The notes under the pieces were generated by a model. That model was not told where the DNA came from and made no database searches. It worked only from the letters and a program-made list of their open reading frames with translations. Source: an uncultured Clostridia bacterium (GTDB taxonomy: Bacteria > Bacillota > Clostridia > Oscillospirales > Acutalibacteraceae). Taken from it: a stretch of DNA of 64,000 bases. The stretch lies in NCBI GenBank assembly GCA_947598155.1, contig CANQFC010000005.1, forward strand, positions 17,115-81,114. Direction: 5' to 3'. The position numbers and the translations under genes were made by a program. Shown here piece after piece: positions 25,451 to 35,779 of this stretch. Each line of letters opens with the position of its first letter. Position 1 is the first letter of the stretch.

Positions 25451-27367
25451 ATGGCATATATGACAACGGCGCAGGCGCTTGTTAAATTTCTCGATAATCA
25501 GTATGTTTCATTTGACGGCAAGGAGACAAAGTTCGTCGACGGCATTTTTACGATTTTCGGCCACGGCATAGTTTGCGGCCTCGGTGAGGCTTTGGACTCC
25601 GACCGCGGCGGCCTTACCGTTTATCAGGGCAAGAACGAGCAGGGTATGGCACATACGGCGGCATCTTTTGCCAAGCAGAACAACCGCAGGAAAATTATCG
25701 CCTGCTCTTCATCAATAGGGCCCGGCGCCGCAAATATGATTACTGCGGCGGCAACGGCAACCGTAAACCATATTCCGCTCCTCTTAATTCCGGCAGACGC
25801 ATTTTCTACCCGTCAGCCCGACCCCGTTCTTCAGCAGTTTGAACAGGTAAATTCGCTCTCAATAACCACAAACGACGCTTACAAGGCGGTTACAAGGTAT
25901 TGGGACAGAATTGCGCGCCCCGAACAGCTTATGACCGCTATGATAAACGCTATGAGAGTGCTTACCGATACGGCGGAGACGGGCGCGGTATGTATTGCAA
26001 TGCCGCAGGACGTTGAGGGCGAAAGCTATGATTTCCCCGATGAATTTTTACAAAAGAGAGTGCATAAAATTACAAGAATTGCCCCGTCCTCGGACGAGGT
26101 AGAGGAGATTGCCGAGATACTTCTCGGCGCAAAAAAACCGCTTGTTATATGCGGCGGCGGCGTCAGATATTCCGAGGCAGGCGATGCTCTTGAGAGCTTT
26201 TGCAGGGAGTTTAACATTCCCTTTGCCGAAACCCAGTCGGGTAAAACCGCCTGCCGGTCAAACAACGAATACAATCTCGGCGGCTTAGGCGTAACGGGAA
26301 ATTCCGCAGGCAACGAAATAGCCAAAAAAGCCGATGTAATACTCGGCGTAGGCACAAGGTTTTCGGACTTTACAACGGGTTCAAAATCGCTTTTCAGAAA
26401 TGACGCCAAGGTGCTTACGATAAACACCTCCCGCTTTGACGCATATAAGCTCGGCGCAAAAAAGCTTGTCTGCGACGCAAAGCTCGGAATACTCGCAGTA
26501 GGCGATTATTTGAGGGCAAACTCGTATAAATCCGCTTACACAACCGAAATTGCCGACGCAAGAAAAGGCTGGGCAGAGGAAATGGCGAGGCTTGCCTCAT
26601 ATAAATATGACGAAAATTTTGAACCCCTTATAAAGGCAAGGGACGAGAGAACAATTCCCGAATTTGCCGAAAAAATGGGTACAATCACACAGACTGCGGC
26701 AGTTGCCAAGGTTCGCGAGCTTATAGCAGACGACGCTATCTGCGTAGGCGCGGCAGGTTCGCTCCCCGGCGACCTTCAAAGAATGTGGACCTCCGACAGC
26801 CTTTACTCATACAATATGGAATACGGCTATTCCTGTATGGGCTATGAAATTGCCGGCGCTTTGGGCTCAAAGCTTGCAAGACCCGATAAGGAGGTTTACG
26901 CAATGTGCGGAGACGGAAGTTATTTAATGCTCCACTCCGAGCTTGTAACCTCCGTTCAGGAGAAGAAAAAAATAAATGTTCTTCTTTTTGACAACAGCGG
27001 ATTCGGCTGTATAAACAATCTTGAAATGTCAAACGGAATAGGAAACCTCGCAACGGAATTCCGTTTCCGTGACGGCAACAACGAACTTTTGGGCGACCTT
27101 GTTCCCATCGACTTTGCAAAATGCGCGAGCGGATACGGCGTTAAAACCTATACCGCGAGGACTATGGATGAGCTTGAATTTGCTTTGAACGACTCTAAAA
27201 AGCAGACCGTTTCAACTCTTATAGACATCAAGGTTTTGCCAAAGTCAATGACCGACGGCTACGGCGCATGGTGGAATGTAGGCGTCGCAAGCACTTCGCA
27301 GAACGAAGCCGTTAAAAAGGCTTATCTGAATAAAAAAGAAAACGAAGAGAAAGCGAGAAAGTATTGA
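25451..27367 (+). CDS. iolD: 3D-(3,5/4)-trihydroxycyclohexane-1,2-dione hydrolase
   Basis: 638 residues from the ATG at 25451; a GTG at 25442 is close to GGAAAGG and is an alternative. Thiamine-diphosphate enzyme: N-terminal [13 protein letters not shown] with the cofactor-activating Glu, and C-terminal [14 protein letters not shown] ... [14 protein letters not shown], which is the GDG-NN cofactor motif. It opens the cyclohexane-dione ring to 5-deoxyglucuronate. iolE starts 2 bp after the stop. Confidence 0.95.
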   Translation: MAYMTTAQALVKFLDNQYVSFDGKETKFVDGIFTIFGHGIVCGLGEALDSDRGGLTVYQGKNEQGMAHTAASFAKQNNRRKIIACSSSIGPGAANMITAAATATVNHIPLLLIPADAFSTRQPDPVLQQFEQVNSLSITTNDAYKAVTRYWDRIARPEQLMTAMINAMRVLTDTAETGAVCIAMPQDVEGESYDFPDEFLQKRVHKITRIAPSSDEVEEIAEILLGAKKPLVICGGGVRYSEAGDALESFCREFNIPFAETQSGKTACRSNNEYNLGGLGVTGNSAGNEIAKKADVILGVGTRFSDFTTGSKSLFRNDAKVLTINTSRFDAYKLGAKKLVCDAKLGILAVGDYLRANSYKSAYTTEIADARKGWAEEMARLASYKYDENFEPLIKARDERTIPEFAEKMGTITQTAAVAKVRELIADDAICVGAAGSLPGDLQRMWTSDSLYSYNMEYGYSCMGYEIAGALGSKLARPDKEVYAMCGDGSYLMLHSELVTSVQEKKKINVLLFDNSGFGCINNLEMSNGIGNLATEFRFRDGNNELLGDLVPIDFAKCASGYGVKTYTARTMDELEFALNDSKKQTVSTLIDIKVLPKSMTDGYGAWWNVGVASTSQNEAVKKAYLNKKENEEKARKY

Positions 27368-27368
27368 T

Positions 27369-28265
27369 ATGCTTGACAAAAACAAAGTAAAATTAGGAAT
27401 TGCGCCTATTGCTTGGACAAACGACGATATGCCGGATTTAGGCGCAGAAAACACATTTGAACAGTGCATTTCCGAGATGGCTCTTGCAGGCTTTACTGGC
27501 TGTGAGGTCGGCAACAAATATCCCAGAAATGACATACCCGCTCTCAAAAAGGCCCTCGCACTTCGCAATATGCAGATTTGCAATGCGTGGTTCTCCTCAT
27601 TCCTTACAACAAAGCCCTATGAGGAGGTTGAAAAGGACTTTATTGAGCATATTACATTTTTAAAGGAAATGGGCGCAAAGGTTGTCGGCATTTCCGAACA
27701 GGGCCATTCCATTCAGGGTACGGATAAGTCTATTTTTGACGATAAGTACATAATGAACGATGAGGAATGGGATTTGCTTTGCACGGGCATAAACAAGCTC
27801 GGCAGGGTAGCTAAAGATATGGGCATTAAGCTTTGCCTGCATCACCATATGGGAACGGTTATTCAGACAGAGGCCGAAATTGACAGACTTATGGCAAATA
27901 CAGACCCCGAGGTTTTCGGGCTCCTGTTCGATTCCGGTCACCTTGCATACTGCGGCGAGGACTATATGTCTGTTCTCAACAAATATGCGGACAGAATATA
28001 TCACGTTCACCTTAAAGATATACGCCCCGAAATGGTTAAAAAGGTTAAAGACGAGCATTTGAGCTTTTTGCAGGGCGTAAGGCTCGGCGCCTTTACAGTA
28101 CCGGGAGACGGAGCAATCGACTTTAAGCCGATTTTCGACGTGCTTGAAAAAACAGGCTATGAGGGCTATGTGCTTGTTGAGGCCGAGCAGGACCCTGCGG
28201 TTGCAAACCCGTTTGAGTACGCCCTTAAAGCAAGAAAGTATATAAAAGAAGTCGCAGGACTTTAA
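27369..28265 (+). CDS. iolE: Inosose dehydratase
   Basis: 298 residues. TIM-barrel AP-endonuclease-2-like fold: [14 protein letters not shown] at the N-terminus is diagnostic for IolE, followed by [26 protein letters not shown] and [11 protein letters not shown] with metal-binding His/Asp/Glu. It dehydrates 2-keto-myo-inositol. Coupled to iolD. Confidence 0.95.
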   Translation: MLDKNKVKLGIAPIAWTNDDMPDLGAENTFEQCISEMALAGFTGCEVGNKYPRNDIPALKKALALRNMQICNAWFSSFLTTKPYEEVEKDFIEHITFLKEMGAKVVGISEQGHSIQGTDKSIFDDKYIMNDEEWDLLCTGINKLGRVAKDMGIKLCLHHHMGTVIQTEAEIDRLMANTDPEVFGLLFDSGHLAYCGEDYMSVLNKYADRIYHVHLKDIRPEMVKKVKDEHLSFLQGVRLGAFTVPGDGAIDFKPIFDVLEKTGYEGYVLVEAEQDPAVANPFEYALKARKYIKEVAGL

Positions 28266-28279
28266 TTAAAATAAAAACG

Positions 28280-28296
28280 GGCGGTTTTAAACCGCC
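28280..28296 (+). other. Short GC hairpin between iolE and iolA
   Basis: GGCGG(TTTTAAA)CCGCC just after iolE, without a following T run. It may stabilise or process the polycistronic mRNA rather than terminate it. Confidence 0.45.
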
Positions 28297-28332
28297 TGTA
28301 AAGCTAAACAAATACTGTAAAGGAGTAAAAAT

Positions 28333-29841
28333 ATGGCAGTTGAAAAATTAAAGTATTTTGTAAACGGTGAATTCCGTGACTCAAAAACAGATACGTGGTA
28401 TGACCTTCACAACCCGTCAACAGGCGAGGTAACGGGACAGGCTCCCTGCTGTACCAACGAGGAAGTGCTTGAGGCTATCGCGGCGGCAAAAGCGGCATAC
28501 CCCGGCTGGAGAGCGGTTCCCGCTATAAAGCGCGCGCAGATTCTCTATAAAATCCGCGACCTTATCATAGAAAATATGGAAGAGCTCACTATGTCCGTTG
28601 CAAAGGAAAACGGCAAGGTGTGGGGCGAGGCCGAGGGCGACGTGCTTAAAGCCAAGGAGGGCACAGAGCTTGCAACGCAGGTTCCCTCGCTTATGATGGG
28701 CGAGAGCATTATGGACGCGTCAAGAGGCTACGATACCGTTAAATACCGCGAGCCTCTCGGCGTTTTTGCGGGTATAGTTCCCGTAAACTTCCCTGCGATG
28801 ATTCCTTTCGGCTGGATGGCTCCCACCTGTATTGCCTGCGGTAATACCATGGTATTAAAGGCCGCCTCGCTTACGCCCAAGACGGCTATGCTCTTTGCCA
28901 AGATTTATAAAGAGGCGGGTGTACCCGACGGCGTTATCAATATCGTTACCTGCTCAAGAAACGAGATAAACACTATACTCGACCACCCCGACGTTAAGGG
29001 TATTACATTTGTAGGTTCAACGCCCGTAGGTCTTAAAATATATCAGAGAGCCGCCGCGGCAGGCAAACGCTGTCAGGCTCTTTGCCAGGCAAAGAACCAT
29101 GCGCTTGTTATGGCGGACTGCGCGCTTGAGAGAACTGTTGCAGGCGTTATAAATTCGGCTTACGGCTGTGCAGGCCAGCGCTGTATGGCTCTTTCCTGCT
29201 GTGTAGTTGAGGAGGCTATTGCCGATAAATTTGTTGCAGAGCTTAAAAAGCAGGCTCAAAATATTAAAGTCGGCCCGTCTTGGGATAAGACCTCAAAGCT
29301 CGGCCCGATAACCTATGAAAAGCATTATAAAGAAGTTATTGCCGACATAGACAAGGGCGTTGCAGAGGGTGCAGAGCTTGTACTTGACGGCAGAAACTGC
29401 GTAGTTGAGGGCTATGAGGACGGCTATTTTGTAGGCCCGACAATCTTTGACCATGTTACAGAGGATATGACCATAGGCAGAGACGAGGTATTCGGCCCTG
29501 TGCTTTGCATTAAGCGTTGCAAGAACTTTGAAGAGGGGCTTAAAATTATGAACTCCAACCCCTATGCAAACGGTTCGGTAATTTATACCCAGAGCGGCTA
29601 TTTCGCAAGGCAGTTTGCCCGTTACACCGACGGCGGCCAGGTAGGCATAAATGTAGGTATTCCCGTACCCGTAGGTTTCTTCCCGTTCTCAGGTCATAAG
29701 CAGTCGTTCTTCGGCGATTTGCATTGCCTCGGCAAGGACGCATACCGTTTCTTCACTGAGTCAAAAGCCGTTACAACGCACTGGTTCGACGAAGAAGAGG
29801 CGACAAGCACAAATGTTTCAACGTGGGACGGCACCATCTGA
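28333..29841 (+). CDS. iolA: Methylmalonate/malonate semialdehyde dehydrogenase (CoA-acylating)
   Basis: 502 residues; AAAGGAGT precedes the ATG. Aldehyde dehydrogenase superfamily: FAGIVPVNFPAMIPFGW, GITFVGSTPVG for NAD binding, and GCAGQRCMALS with the catalytic Cys. The MMSDH-specific C-terminal PFSGHKQSFFGDLHCLG is present. It converts malonic semialdehyde to acetyl-CoA as the last step of inositol use. Confidence 0.95.
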   Translation: MAVEKLKYFVNGEFRDSKTDTWYDLHNPSTGEVTGQAPCCTNEEVLEAIAAAKAAYPGWRAVPAIKRAQILYKIRDLIIENMEELTMSVAKENGKVWGEAEGDVLKAKEGTELATQVPSLMMGESIMDASRGYDTVKYREPLGVFAGIVPVNFPAMIPFGWMAPTCIACGNTMVLKAASLTPKTAMLFAKIYKEAGVPDGVINIVTCSRNEINTILDHPDVKGITFVGSTPVGLKIYQRAAAAGKRCQALCQAKNHALVMADCALERTVAGVINSAYGCAGQRCMALSCCVVEEAIADKFVAELKKQAQNIKVGPSWDKTSKLGPITYEKHYKEVIADIDKGVAEGAELVLDGRNCVVEGYEDGYFVGPTIFDHVTEDMTIGRDEVFGPVLCIKRCKNFEEGLKIMNSNPYANGSVIYTQSGYFARQFARYTDGGQVGINVGIPVPVGFFPFSGHKQSFFGDLHCLGKDAYRFFTESKAVTTHWFDEEEATSTNVSTWDGTI

Positions 29842-29892
29842 TTTAAACAGTAAATTTCCGTATTAAAATAAAATATAACACAGGAGAAAATT

Positions 29893-30900
29893 ATGTTAAA
29901 AGTAGGTATTATAGGCGCCGGCCGCATCGGCAAGGTGCATCTTGAATCAATTTCTTATCACGTTAAAAACGCCGAAGTAATTGCTATGGCAGACCCTTTT
30001 ATGAACGATGAAACAAAAGCTTTCATTGAAAGCTTCGGGGTTAAAAAAATCTATAAGGATTACAAAGAAATAATCAACGACCCCGAAATAGACGCGGTTC
30101 TCGTCTGCTCTTCGACCGATACTCACGCCCCTATTTCAATAGAGGCCATAAATGCGGGCAAGCACGTTTTCTGTGAAAAGCCGCTCGCGAATACCGTTGA
30201 TAAAATTCTTGAAATAGCGAACGCTCTTAAAGCCCATCCTGAAGTAAAATTCCAGGTAGGTTTCAACCGCCGCTTTGACCATAACTTTGCGGCAATCCGC
30301 AAGGCTTACGACGAGGGCAAAATAGGCGACGCTCAAATTCTTAAAATCACTTCAAGAGACCCGCAGGCTCCGCCGGTAGGTTACTGCGCCGCAAGCATTT
30401 TCCTTGATATGACTATTCACGATTTTGATATGGCGTGTTTCCTTACCGACAGCGACGTAGAAGAACTCTATGTTTATGCCGACGCTCTTATCAATCCGTC
30501 AATTCGTGAGTACGGCGACTTTGATACCGCTATCATTTCGCTTAAAATGGCAAACGGCGCTTTAGCCGTTATCGACAATTCCCGTCAGGCAATGTACGGT
30601 TATGACCAAAGGGCGGAGCTTTTCGGCTCAAAAGGTATGGTAGTAACCTCAAACGACACGCTTTCATCTGCGGTAATTTCGACTGCCGACGGCGTAACTG
30701 GTGAAAAACCTCTCTATTTCTTCCTTGAAAGATATATGGAAAGCTTTTCCGAAGAGGTAAGGCAGTTTGTTGCCGCTGTTGAGAACAACACAGACACACC
30801 GGTAGGTATCCACGCGGGCTTGCAGTCTGTTAAAATTGCCCTTGCCGCCGAAAAATCGGCAAACGAGGGACGACCTGTTAAACTTTTGGAGATTAACTGA
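29893..30900 (+). CDS. iolG: Inositol 2-dehydrogenase
   Basis: 335 residues; CAGGAGA precedes the ATG. GFO/IDH/MocA family: Rossmann IGAGRIGKVHLESI, FCEKPLANT with the catalytic Lys, FQVGFNRRFDHNF, and MTIHDFDMACF with His/Asp of the active site. It oxidises myo-inositol to 2-inosose with NAD, the first pathway step although the last gene. A terminator follows. Confidence 0.93.
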   Translation: MLKVGIIGAGRIGKVHLESISYHVKNAEVIAMADPFMNDETKAFIESFGVKKIYKDYKEIINDPEIDAVLVCSSTDTHAPISIEAINAGKHVFCEKPLANTVDKILEIANALKAHPEVKFQVGFNRRFDHNFAAIRKAYDEGKIGDAQILKITSRDPQAPPVGYCAASIFLDMTIHDFDMACFLTDSDVEELYVYADALINPSIREYGDFDTAIISLKMANGALAVIDNSRQAMYGYDQRAELFGSKGMVVTSNDTLSSAVISTADGVTGEKPLYFFLERYMESFSEEVRQFVAAVENNTDTPVGIHAGLQSVKIALAAEKSANEGRPVKLLEIN

Positions 30901-30935
30901 TTATTTCGCAAAATTTTCGCGGTCTCTTTTTAAGT

Positions 30936-30994
30936 AAAACGCACCCCAAGTAAGACTTTATAGCAAAGTGTCTTACTTTTGGGGTGCGTTTTAT
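30936..30994 (+). terminator. Strong bidirectional terminator ending the inositol operon
   Basis: AAAACGCACCCCAAGTAAGAC (30936 on) pairs almost fully with GTCTTACTTTTGGGGTGCG and a TTTT run ending near 30992. On the other strand it can also stop transcription coming from the convergent phosphotransferase. Confidence 0.9.
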
Positions 30995-30996
30995 GA

Positions 30997-31020
30997 TGAC
31001 GGGGTAAGCCCTTATTGAAT
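30997..31020. repeat. End fragment of the palindromic intergenic repeat
   Basis: GACGGGGTAAGCCCTTATTG followed by AAT matches the ATTCAATAAGGGCTTGCCCC end of the element in reverse orientation. It marks the junction between the moderate-GC catabolic region and the AT-rich accessory region. Confidence 0.55.
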
Positions 31021-31041
31021 GTTGGCTTTTTACCTGCTTTA

Positions 31042-32025
31042 TTAAATTTTTTCTATCTCTTTTATCGCATTATGCAGCACATTTTTAGCAAAAATTCTTG
31101 AACCGTAAAATTTGGGATTTAATTTAGACAATCTGTAATATGATTCAACATAAGCTATTAACCCGAGATAAATTCTCATTAAATAAAATCTAACCAGCTC
31201 CTCTTTATCAAACTTAACTTTTATTTCGCTGATTGAATTGTATCCGTCAATTAACTTTTTATTTTTATCAGGGTCAAATGCAGATAAATAATCGAGAGAA
31301 ATAAACTCTCCCATTATATCCCCAAACATAGCCCTTTCACAGTCTATCAAAGCATACAGTTTATTGTCATTTATTATTATATTTCCAAACCATAAATCAA
31401 AATGAATTAAAAACGGCGTTTTAACTGAATCAAGGGCATATTTATTCTTTTCAATTACTTCTTTTATCTTATCTAAATAAGGAATTTTTGCCTGTTTGGA
31501 TAATCCGTCTTCGACAATATTTTTGACCATATCAAAATACGCGTCTTTCCAAGTGCTTTTAAGTCCGTTTTGAATATATCCGAATCCGCTGTCATTTTGT
31601 ATGGTGTGAATTTCCGCCATAGCTTTTCCCAAATCAAACATAACTTTATCATAGTCTGTTTGAGAGAGCTTGACTTTAGACATCATATCTCCGTCAATAA
31701 ATTCCATTATCAGGTATTTGTACGGATAATTATTTTCCCAGTTGTACCCGTAAATTTTAGGAAACTTTATACCTTTGACTTGTTCCAGTAATTTGTATAT
31801 ATACACCTCGCTTTTGATTAACTGATGCTCATAAGTTAAAACTTGCGTATCGTCTTTTGTCGCAATTTTTATAGCGTATAAATTATTGCTTGTTTTTACT
31901 TTAAGTACGGTATTGAAATTGCCGCCCGTCATAACTTTAATACTTGTGACTTTTCCAAGATTATGTCTGTTAAATATTTCCGAAATAATATTTTCAGAAA
32001 TATTCAGCTTAGTTTTACCGCGCAT
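31042..32025 (-). CDS. Aminoglycoside/choline-kinase-like phosphotransferase (APH family)
   Basis: 327 residues; the ATG at 32025 (reverse strand) follows AGAGGGGAAC, whereas a longer frame would run into the preceding gene. The kinase-like fold has an N-lobe glycine segment MTGGNFNTVLKVKT, the catalytic loop HFDLWFGNIII (Asp and Asn) and the metal site LIDCERAMFGD. Such kinases phosphorylate aminoglycosides, choline or sugars; the substrate here is unknown. It is AT-rich compared with the inositol operon. It follows the beta-helix gene by 16 bp, so the two may share a transcript. Confidence 0.8.
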   Translation of the reverse strand: MRGKTKLNISENIISEIFNRHNLGKVTSIKVMTGGNFNTVLKVKTSNNLYAIKIATKDDTQVLTYEHQLIKSEVYIYKLLEQVKGIKFPKIYGYNWENNYPYKYLIMEFIDGDMMSKVKLSQTDYDKVMFDLGKAMAEIHTIQNDSGFGYIQNGLKSTWKDAYFDMVKNIVEDGLSKQAKIPYLDKIKEVIEKNKYALDSVKTPFLIHFDLWFGNIIINDNKLYALIDCERAMFGDIMGEFISLDYLSAFDPDKNKKLIDGYNSISEIKVKFDKEELVRFYLMRIYLGLIAYVESYYRLSKLNPKFYGSRIFAKNVLHNAIKEIEKI

Positions 32026-32041
32026 ATTTTGTTCCCCTCTG

Positions 32042-34219
32042 TTATTTGTTCTTCTTTTTGCGCTTAACGACAATCGCCGCAATTACGCCGGATAACGCCA
32101 AAGCTCCTGCGACAGCCAAGCCGACTATAAGGGGAATGTTGGGTTTGGTATCAGGTATTGACGATATATTTTCCGCCTCGGCTATATTCAGGCTTTTAAA
32201 CCTTGCCTGATATTCGTCCCCGGGGCCCGCGTTGTCGATTACTGATTGCGCGTCGTCATTCCATTTTGCGTCCGAAACGGTTATCGGCTCAATAATTTGA
32301 GTGCCAGATTCATATGTTTCGGTTGTTGTATATGATGAAGATGTGGAGTAATTGTGTTTCCATGTGTTTTCCCCTTTGTTGCCCCAGTCGCCGCAGTCTA
32401 TACAGGCAAATTCAGGGTTAATATCAATTACATTTCTTTCGCCGTAAACATACTTTGTGCCCTCGTCAATATGTATGCCTCTGATATGGTAGGCCGCCTT
32501 GATGCCGTCTGTGCCTATGGATTTAATATAGTTTTCGCTTATCACCGTATCGGGCATTTCGCTTAAAGTGTAAATTGCGCCGCCGTCCCCCAATGTTGTG
32601 ATGCAGTTGAAAAAGCTGTTGTTTAATATCTTATTATTTTTGCAGACGATTGCGGCCTTGCCGGGAACTACGGAATCGGGACTGCCGTTAAAATTCCACC
32701 AGCCCCAGCCGAGGCTGAGCCCCGAATAAGGCGTATTTTCAATTTGATTGTATTGAAAATTCATATTATACACAGCGTGGAATATTACGCCGGGATTTCC
32801 CCAGAAAAGACGGCTTGTATTTTTGAAAATATTGTTTGTAATATTAAGATTTTCACAAATTGCTTCCGTATCGGCGTCATAGCGCTCTTTTTCGCTGTGC
32901 CTGCCTATCCCGCTGTCTTTATCGCCGATATACTCATGCTGAATATGGCCTACAAGCATTGCCGTTCCGGCTGTGTCGTATATGGCGTTACCGTCAATTA
33001 CCATATTCTGAACATCGTTAACAAGAGCTAAACCGTCGTTTCCCGTATGGCAAACAGAGTTATTTACAAAACTGATGCCGCTTGCCGAGCTTACGCATAC
33101 CGCCGCAGGGTTTGAGTCATATTCACGGTAAATATTGCCGTGCCAATCCTGCTCTGCAAAAGCCTTTAAGCTCATAGCTCCCTGATTTGTTGCCCTGCCG
33201 TGAGAACCGTCTACCTCGCACAAATTCCAATCGCTGTGCGCAAACGTCAAGCCCTCAAAAGAAATATCGTGAACCCGATTTTCTTTGTTCCTGCCCTGTA
33301 TATCAATAATCTTTTCAAGCTCCGGGGCAATTACCTGAGCGCTGTTTAAATCCTCATTTTTTCTTGCAAAGTAATACAGCTTATGCTCGGTCTTGTCAAA
33401 ATAAAATTCCCCGGCCTCGTCAAGCCACTCAAAAACATTAAAAATCATATTGTTCTTTTTAAACTGATATTCGTTGCCCCAGCCGAGCTGTTGAGCAAAA
33501 GCGGCATAGGGCATTTGCAGATTTGCAACCGTTGTAAAGCCCTTTTTCTCAAGGCTTTCTACACAGACAATCGTAGTGTTCCAACGAGTCTGCGTCATAA
33601 GCTCAATATCGTCCTGATTTCTTGTCTTTACGGGGAGCTTTCCGCCGCCGAATTTAACCCCCGTGTAAACTTCGCCGTCTGTCTAAGCCCAATCCGCCTG
33701 ACCCTCATTGATAACGGTTTTGTTTACGCCTCCATGAGCCTTAGCGACATTGCTTGTCATAAAACAGCGGTTGCCGTTTACATATAGGGAACGCAGTTTT
33801 TCATCGCGGTTATATGAAATGCTGTATATCCCGTTGCCCTCGTCATTCCAAGAGCCCTCAATTTTCCTTCCGCCGCTGATTACAGGGTTCGCATTATCGC
33901 TTGCAACATAGCGAATTGTGCAGTTGTCTGTACCGCTGTCCGTTTCGTCAAATGTAAGGGTTTCGTCAAGATAATATGTGCCGTCGCCTATTTCAATTAC
34001 TATATCGCCCTTTGATTTGTCAAGCGTTTTAACATATTCCTTTGCCTTTTTTAAGGTGGCAAAAGGATTTGAAACACTGCCGTCTCCCTCGTCATTGCCG
34101 TTGGCGCTTACATAAATACGGTATGATTCCGTTTTGCCGTTTTCCTCTGCGAAAGTCAGGATACTGCCGATATTTAAAAATAATAAGACAGATATAAGCG
34201 CGCTAATAATCTTTTTCAT
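32042..34219 (-). pseudogene. Secreted right-handed beta-helix surface protein interrupted by one in-frame TAG
   Basis: Read through, this is 725 codons in one frame. The start (ATG at 34219, GGGGGAAATG upstream) encodes a signal peptide (MKKIISALISVLLFLNIGS...), then a domain of parallel-beta-helix type (YRIYVSANGNDEGDGS..NPFATLKKA). TAG at 33683-33685 interrupts after ...GQADWA; translation resumes in the same frame with TDGEVYTGVKFGGG. The rest has beta-helix repeats (NISFEGLTF-, NNIFKNTS-type turns) and a C-terminal membrane helix with a Lys-rich tail. No frameshift or other lesion is visible. Either a recent nonsense mutation or amber readthrough. The intact form would be a wall/membrane-attached polysaccharide-active or adhesive protein. 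Confidence 0.8.
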
Positions 34220-34260
34220 ATTTTCATTTCCCCCTCCAAAATTAAATAATATAAAATTTT

Positions 34261-34375
34261 TATAACTTAGGCAAAATGTCCCGCCTCTATTGTCGGCGGG
34301 TTACATTTTCGGAATCAGCGGGGGATTTGCTCTCCACTGAATTCTCAATAACAGGACAAGCCCCCTCATTGAATC
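34261..34375. repeat. Palindromic intergenic repeat, internally deleted copy
   Basis: TATAACTTAGGCAAAATGTC, CCCGCC..GGCGGG, TTTTCGGAATCAGCGGGGG, CTCCACTGAATTC and CAAGCCCCCTCATTGAAT are kept, but the GCGGTTTACACCGC block of the full copies is missing. It is nearly the same deletion form as 39345-39455. Confidence 0.85.
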
Positions 34376-34395
34376 AATTATATTATATATCTATT

Positions 34396-34584
34396 TTATA
34401 TGCAAGACTTAATTCGTACCGCAAAAATTTGCTTATACAACAGAAAAGCCGAATAAGATTGATTTAACAAAATATTTTGTAAAGGATTTATGTGCCAATA
34501 TGCATAACACGGATTTACAATTTTTAGGGAACTTGTCGAATTGACAGTGCTATTGCTTTTTGTTACAATGAACTTACAGGGTAA
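34396..34584 (+). repeat. Promoter-bearing repeat cassette, copy 1
   Basis: About 190 bp almost identical to 58342-58533, starting TATGCAAGACTTAATT and ending AACTTACAGGGTA. It includes the palindrome ACAAAATATTTTGT and the conserved block GGATTTACAATTTTTAGGGA. The right half (from ~34487) also occurs at 35450-35545. This copy leads straight into the gene at 34663 and lacks the terminator of the other two. Confidence 0.85.
34541..34569 (+). promoter_or_regulatory. Consensus sigma-A promoter in cassette copy 1
   Basis: TTGACA (34541-34546), 17-bp spacer, TACAAT (34564-34569). Expected start near 34576, giving a ~85-nt leader to the ATG at 34663. Confidence 0.8.
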
Positions 34585-34662
34585 TAGCTATAACAATATA
34601 ACAAAATATTTTGCATATGATTTTATTTGCCGCCCCGCAATTTTTTTAAGGAGTGATTAAAT

Positions 34663-35430
34663 ATGTTGTCAAAACTTATGTATTTTTTGGAAAGTTTACA
34701 TTCTATTAGAAGTTTAATTTCTATAATTGCCCTTATTGCAGGAATAGTTTTAGTTTTTATCTGGAAATTTAAAAGAAAAAAAGTTTCCGTTTTGATATGC
34801 TCTGTAATTTTGATGATAGTTCCGTGTATTGTGATAGCCCACGGCTGTTACAGCGCATATTTAAGACCTGCAAGTATGAAAGTTGAGCTTACCGAGCAGG
34901 AAATTAAGGATTTCAGCAAATATTTATTTGAGAACGACAGATTTTTAGATACAAAAAGCTTTCTGCCCAACAACGAAAAGAGTTTTTACTCCCACGGCGA
35001 AAACGGGAAAAAAGACCTGAACGATGAAACTCCGTACTATTATGACAGCACTGAACAGAGCGTTGTTTATCAGCCGAACAGCGAGATATATTATTATCTG
35101 TTTAAATATGAAGATACAAAAACTGCTAAGAAAATCTTTAATCAGAATTATTTGCCCGATGTTAACAACGCAATTGAAATGGAAAATAAAATTTATGTTG
35201 TTGATGAGGACTATTCAGTTTGTGCAATCCAGAATTTTAATTCAACTTTCTTTAATTTACACCAAGGTGAACACAATGTCACTAGCCTGACAGTTGTTAT
35301 TCTTCATGAAAACTATATTATTTGGATTTCCGAAGTCACGGAAAGACATACTCCAAAGCTCTATTCCCTTATAAAAGAGGAAAAACTGTTTGACAATAAT
35401 TACAAATTAAAAACTTGGGTAAAAGTATAA
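34663..35430 (+). CDS. Membrane-anchored protein of unknown function with extracellular domain
   Basis: 255 residues; AAGGAGTGATTAAAT precedes the ATG. Two membrane helices (about 15-36 and 44-64) are followed by ~190 extracellular, Tyr/Asn-rich residues. No family recognised. Its first ~45 bases and ~75 bp of leader are duplicated at 39945-40060. It is driven by the cassette promoter at 34541 and may belong to the same accessory set as the proteins at 38339, 60259 and 62436 (helices then a small domain). Confidence 0.7.
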   Translation: MLSKLMYFLESLHSIRSLISIIALIAGIVLVFIWKFKRKKVSVLICSVILMIVPCIVIAHGCYSAYLRPASMKVELTEQEIKDFSKYLFENDRFLDTKSFLPNNEKSFYSHGENGKKDLNDETPYYYDSTEQSVVYQPNSEIYYYLFKYEDTKTAKKIFNQNYLPDVNNAIEMENKIYVVDEDYSVCAIQNFNSTFFNLHQGEHNVTSLTVVILHENYIIWISEVTERHTPKLYSLIKEEKLFDNNYKLKTWVKV

Positions 35431-35449
35431 ATAACTGCAACGTATGGCG

Positions 35450-35545
35450 TCAATATGCATAACGCGGATTTACAATTTTTAGGGAACTTGTCGAATTGAC
35501 AGAGCTTTTGTATTTTGCTACAATGAGCCTGTGGGGTACTTGCAG
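35450..35545 (+). repeat. Promoter-bearing repeat cassette, copy 2 (right half)
   Basis: From GTCAATATGCATAACGCGGA through TTACAATTTTTAGGGAACTT to the promoter and GGGGTACTTG. It matches copies 1 and 3 but diverges more inside the promoter spacer. Confidence 0.8.
35496..35524 (+). promoter_or_regulatory. Consensus sigma-A promoter in cassette copy 2
   Basis: TTGACA (35496-35501), 17-bp spacer, TACAAT (35519-35524). A transcript would start near 35531 and reach the terminator hairpin at 35594 after ~65 nt. Confidence 0.8.
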
Positions 35546-35593
35546 AGTTTGAAAAACAGAAAATTTGATAAAGCATAACCTATATAACTATGC

Positions 35594-35630
35594 GCCGCAC
35601 TGTACCTTTACGACACAGTGCGGCTTTTCT
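35594..35630 (+). terminator. Terminator/attenuator hairpin in the leader of the ABC-transporter genes
   Basis: GCCGCACTGT (35594-35603) pairs with ACAGTGCGGC (35615-35624), followed by TTTTCTTC. The same hairpin, with one mismatch, ends cassette copy 3 at 58588-58618. Promoter plus hairpin would make a ~100-nt RNA; alternatively, readthrough gives the downstream mRNA. Confidence 0.8.
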
Positions 35631-35709
35631 TCTGTACTGTATCTAAAGTAAAAAGCAACAAGCAAATTGCGGCATTATGTAATTTACCGAAAGGAACAGT
35701 CTGTTATTG

Positions 35710-35778
35710 ATGATGATAAACTTAGAAGAAATTATTAAATTAGTAAATGCGGCAAAAGAATTTTGGGGGCTGGATTAA
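35710..35778 (+). CDS. Possible 22-residue amphipathic peptide
   Basis: ATG-ATG at 35710, stop TAA at 35776, with AAAGGAA ~12 bp upstream. The product begins MMINLEEIIKLVN and ends FWGLD. Hydrophobic residues fall on one helix face and E/K/N on the other. It ends 1 bp before the ABC permease start, so it would be translationally coupled. It could be a leader peptide, a secreted peptide substrate of the transporter, or chance. Confidence 0.35.
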   Translation: MMINLEEIIKLVNAAKEFWGLD

Positions 35779-35779
35779 A

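Noticed and set aside
33683..33685. Pyrrolysine insertion at the TAG of the beta-helix protein
   Set aside because: No pyrrolysine genes are in the window, and the family is not a known user; a simple nonsense change is the more economical reading.
35531..35630. 6S RNA in the promoter cassette
   Set aside because: The predicted ~100-nt product is too short, and I see no long open-bubble rod as in 6S RNA; it is described only as a promoter-leader-terminator unit.
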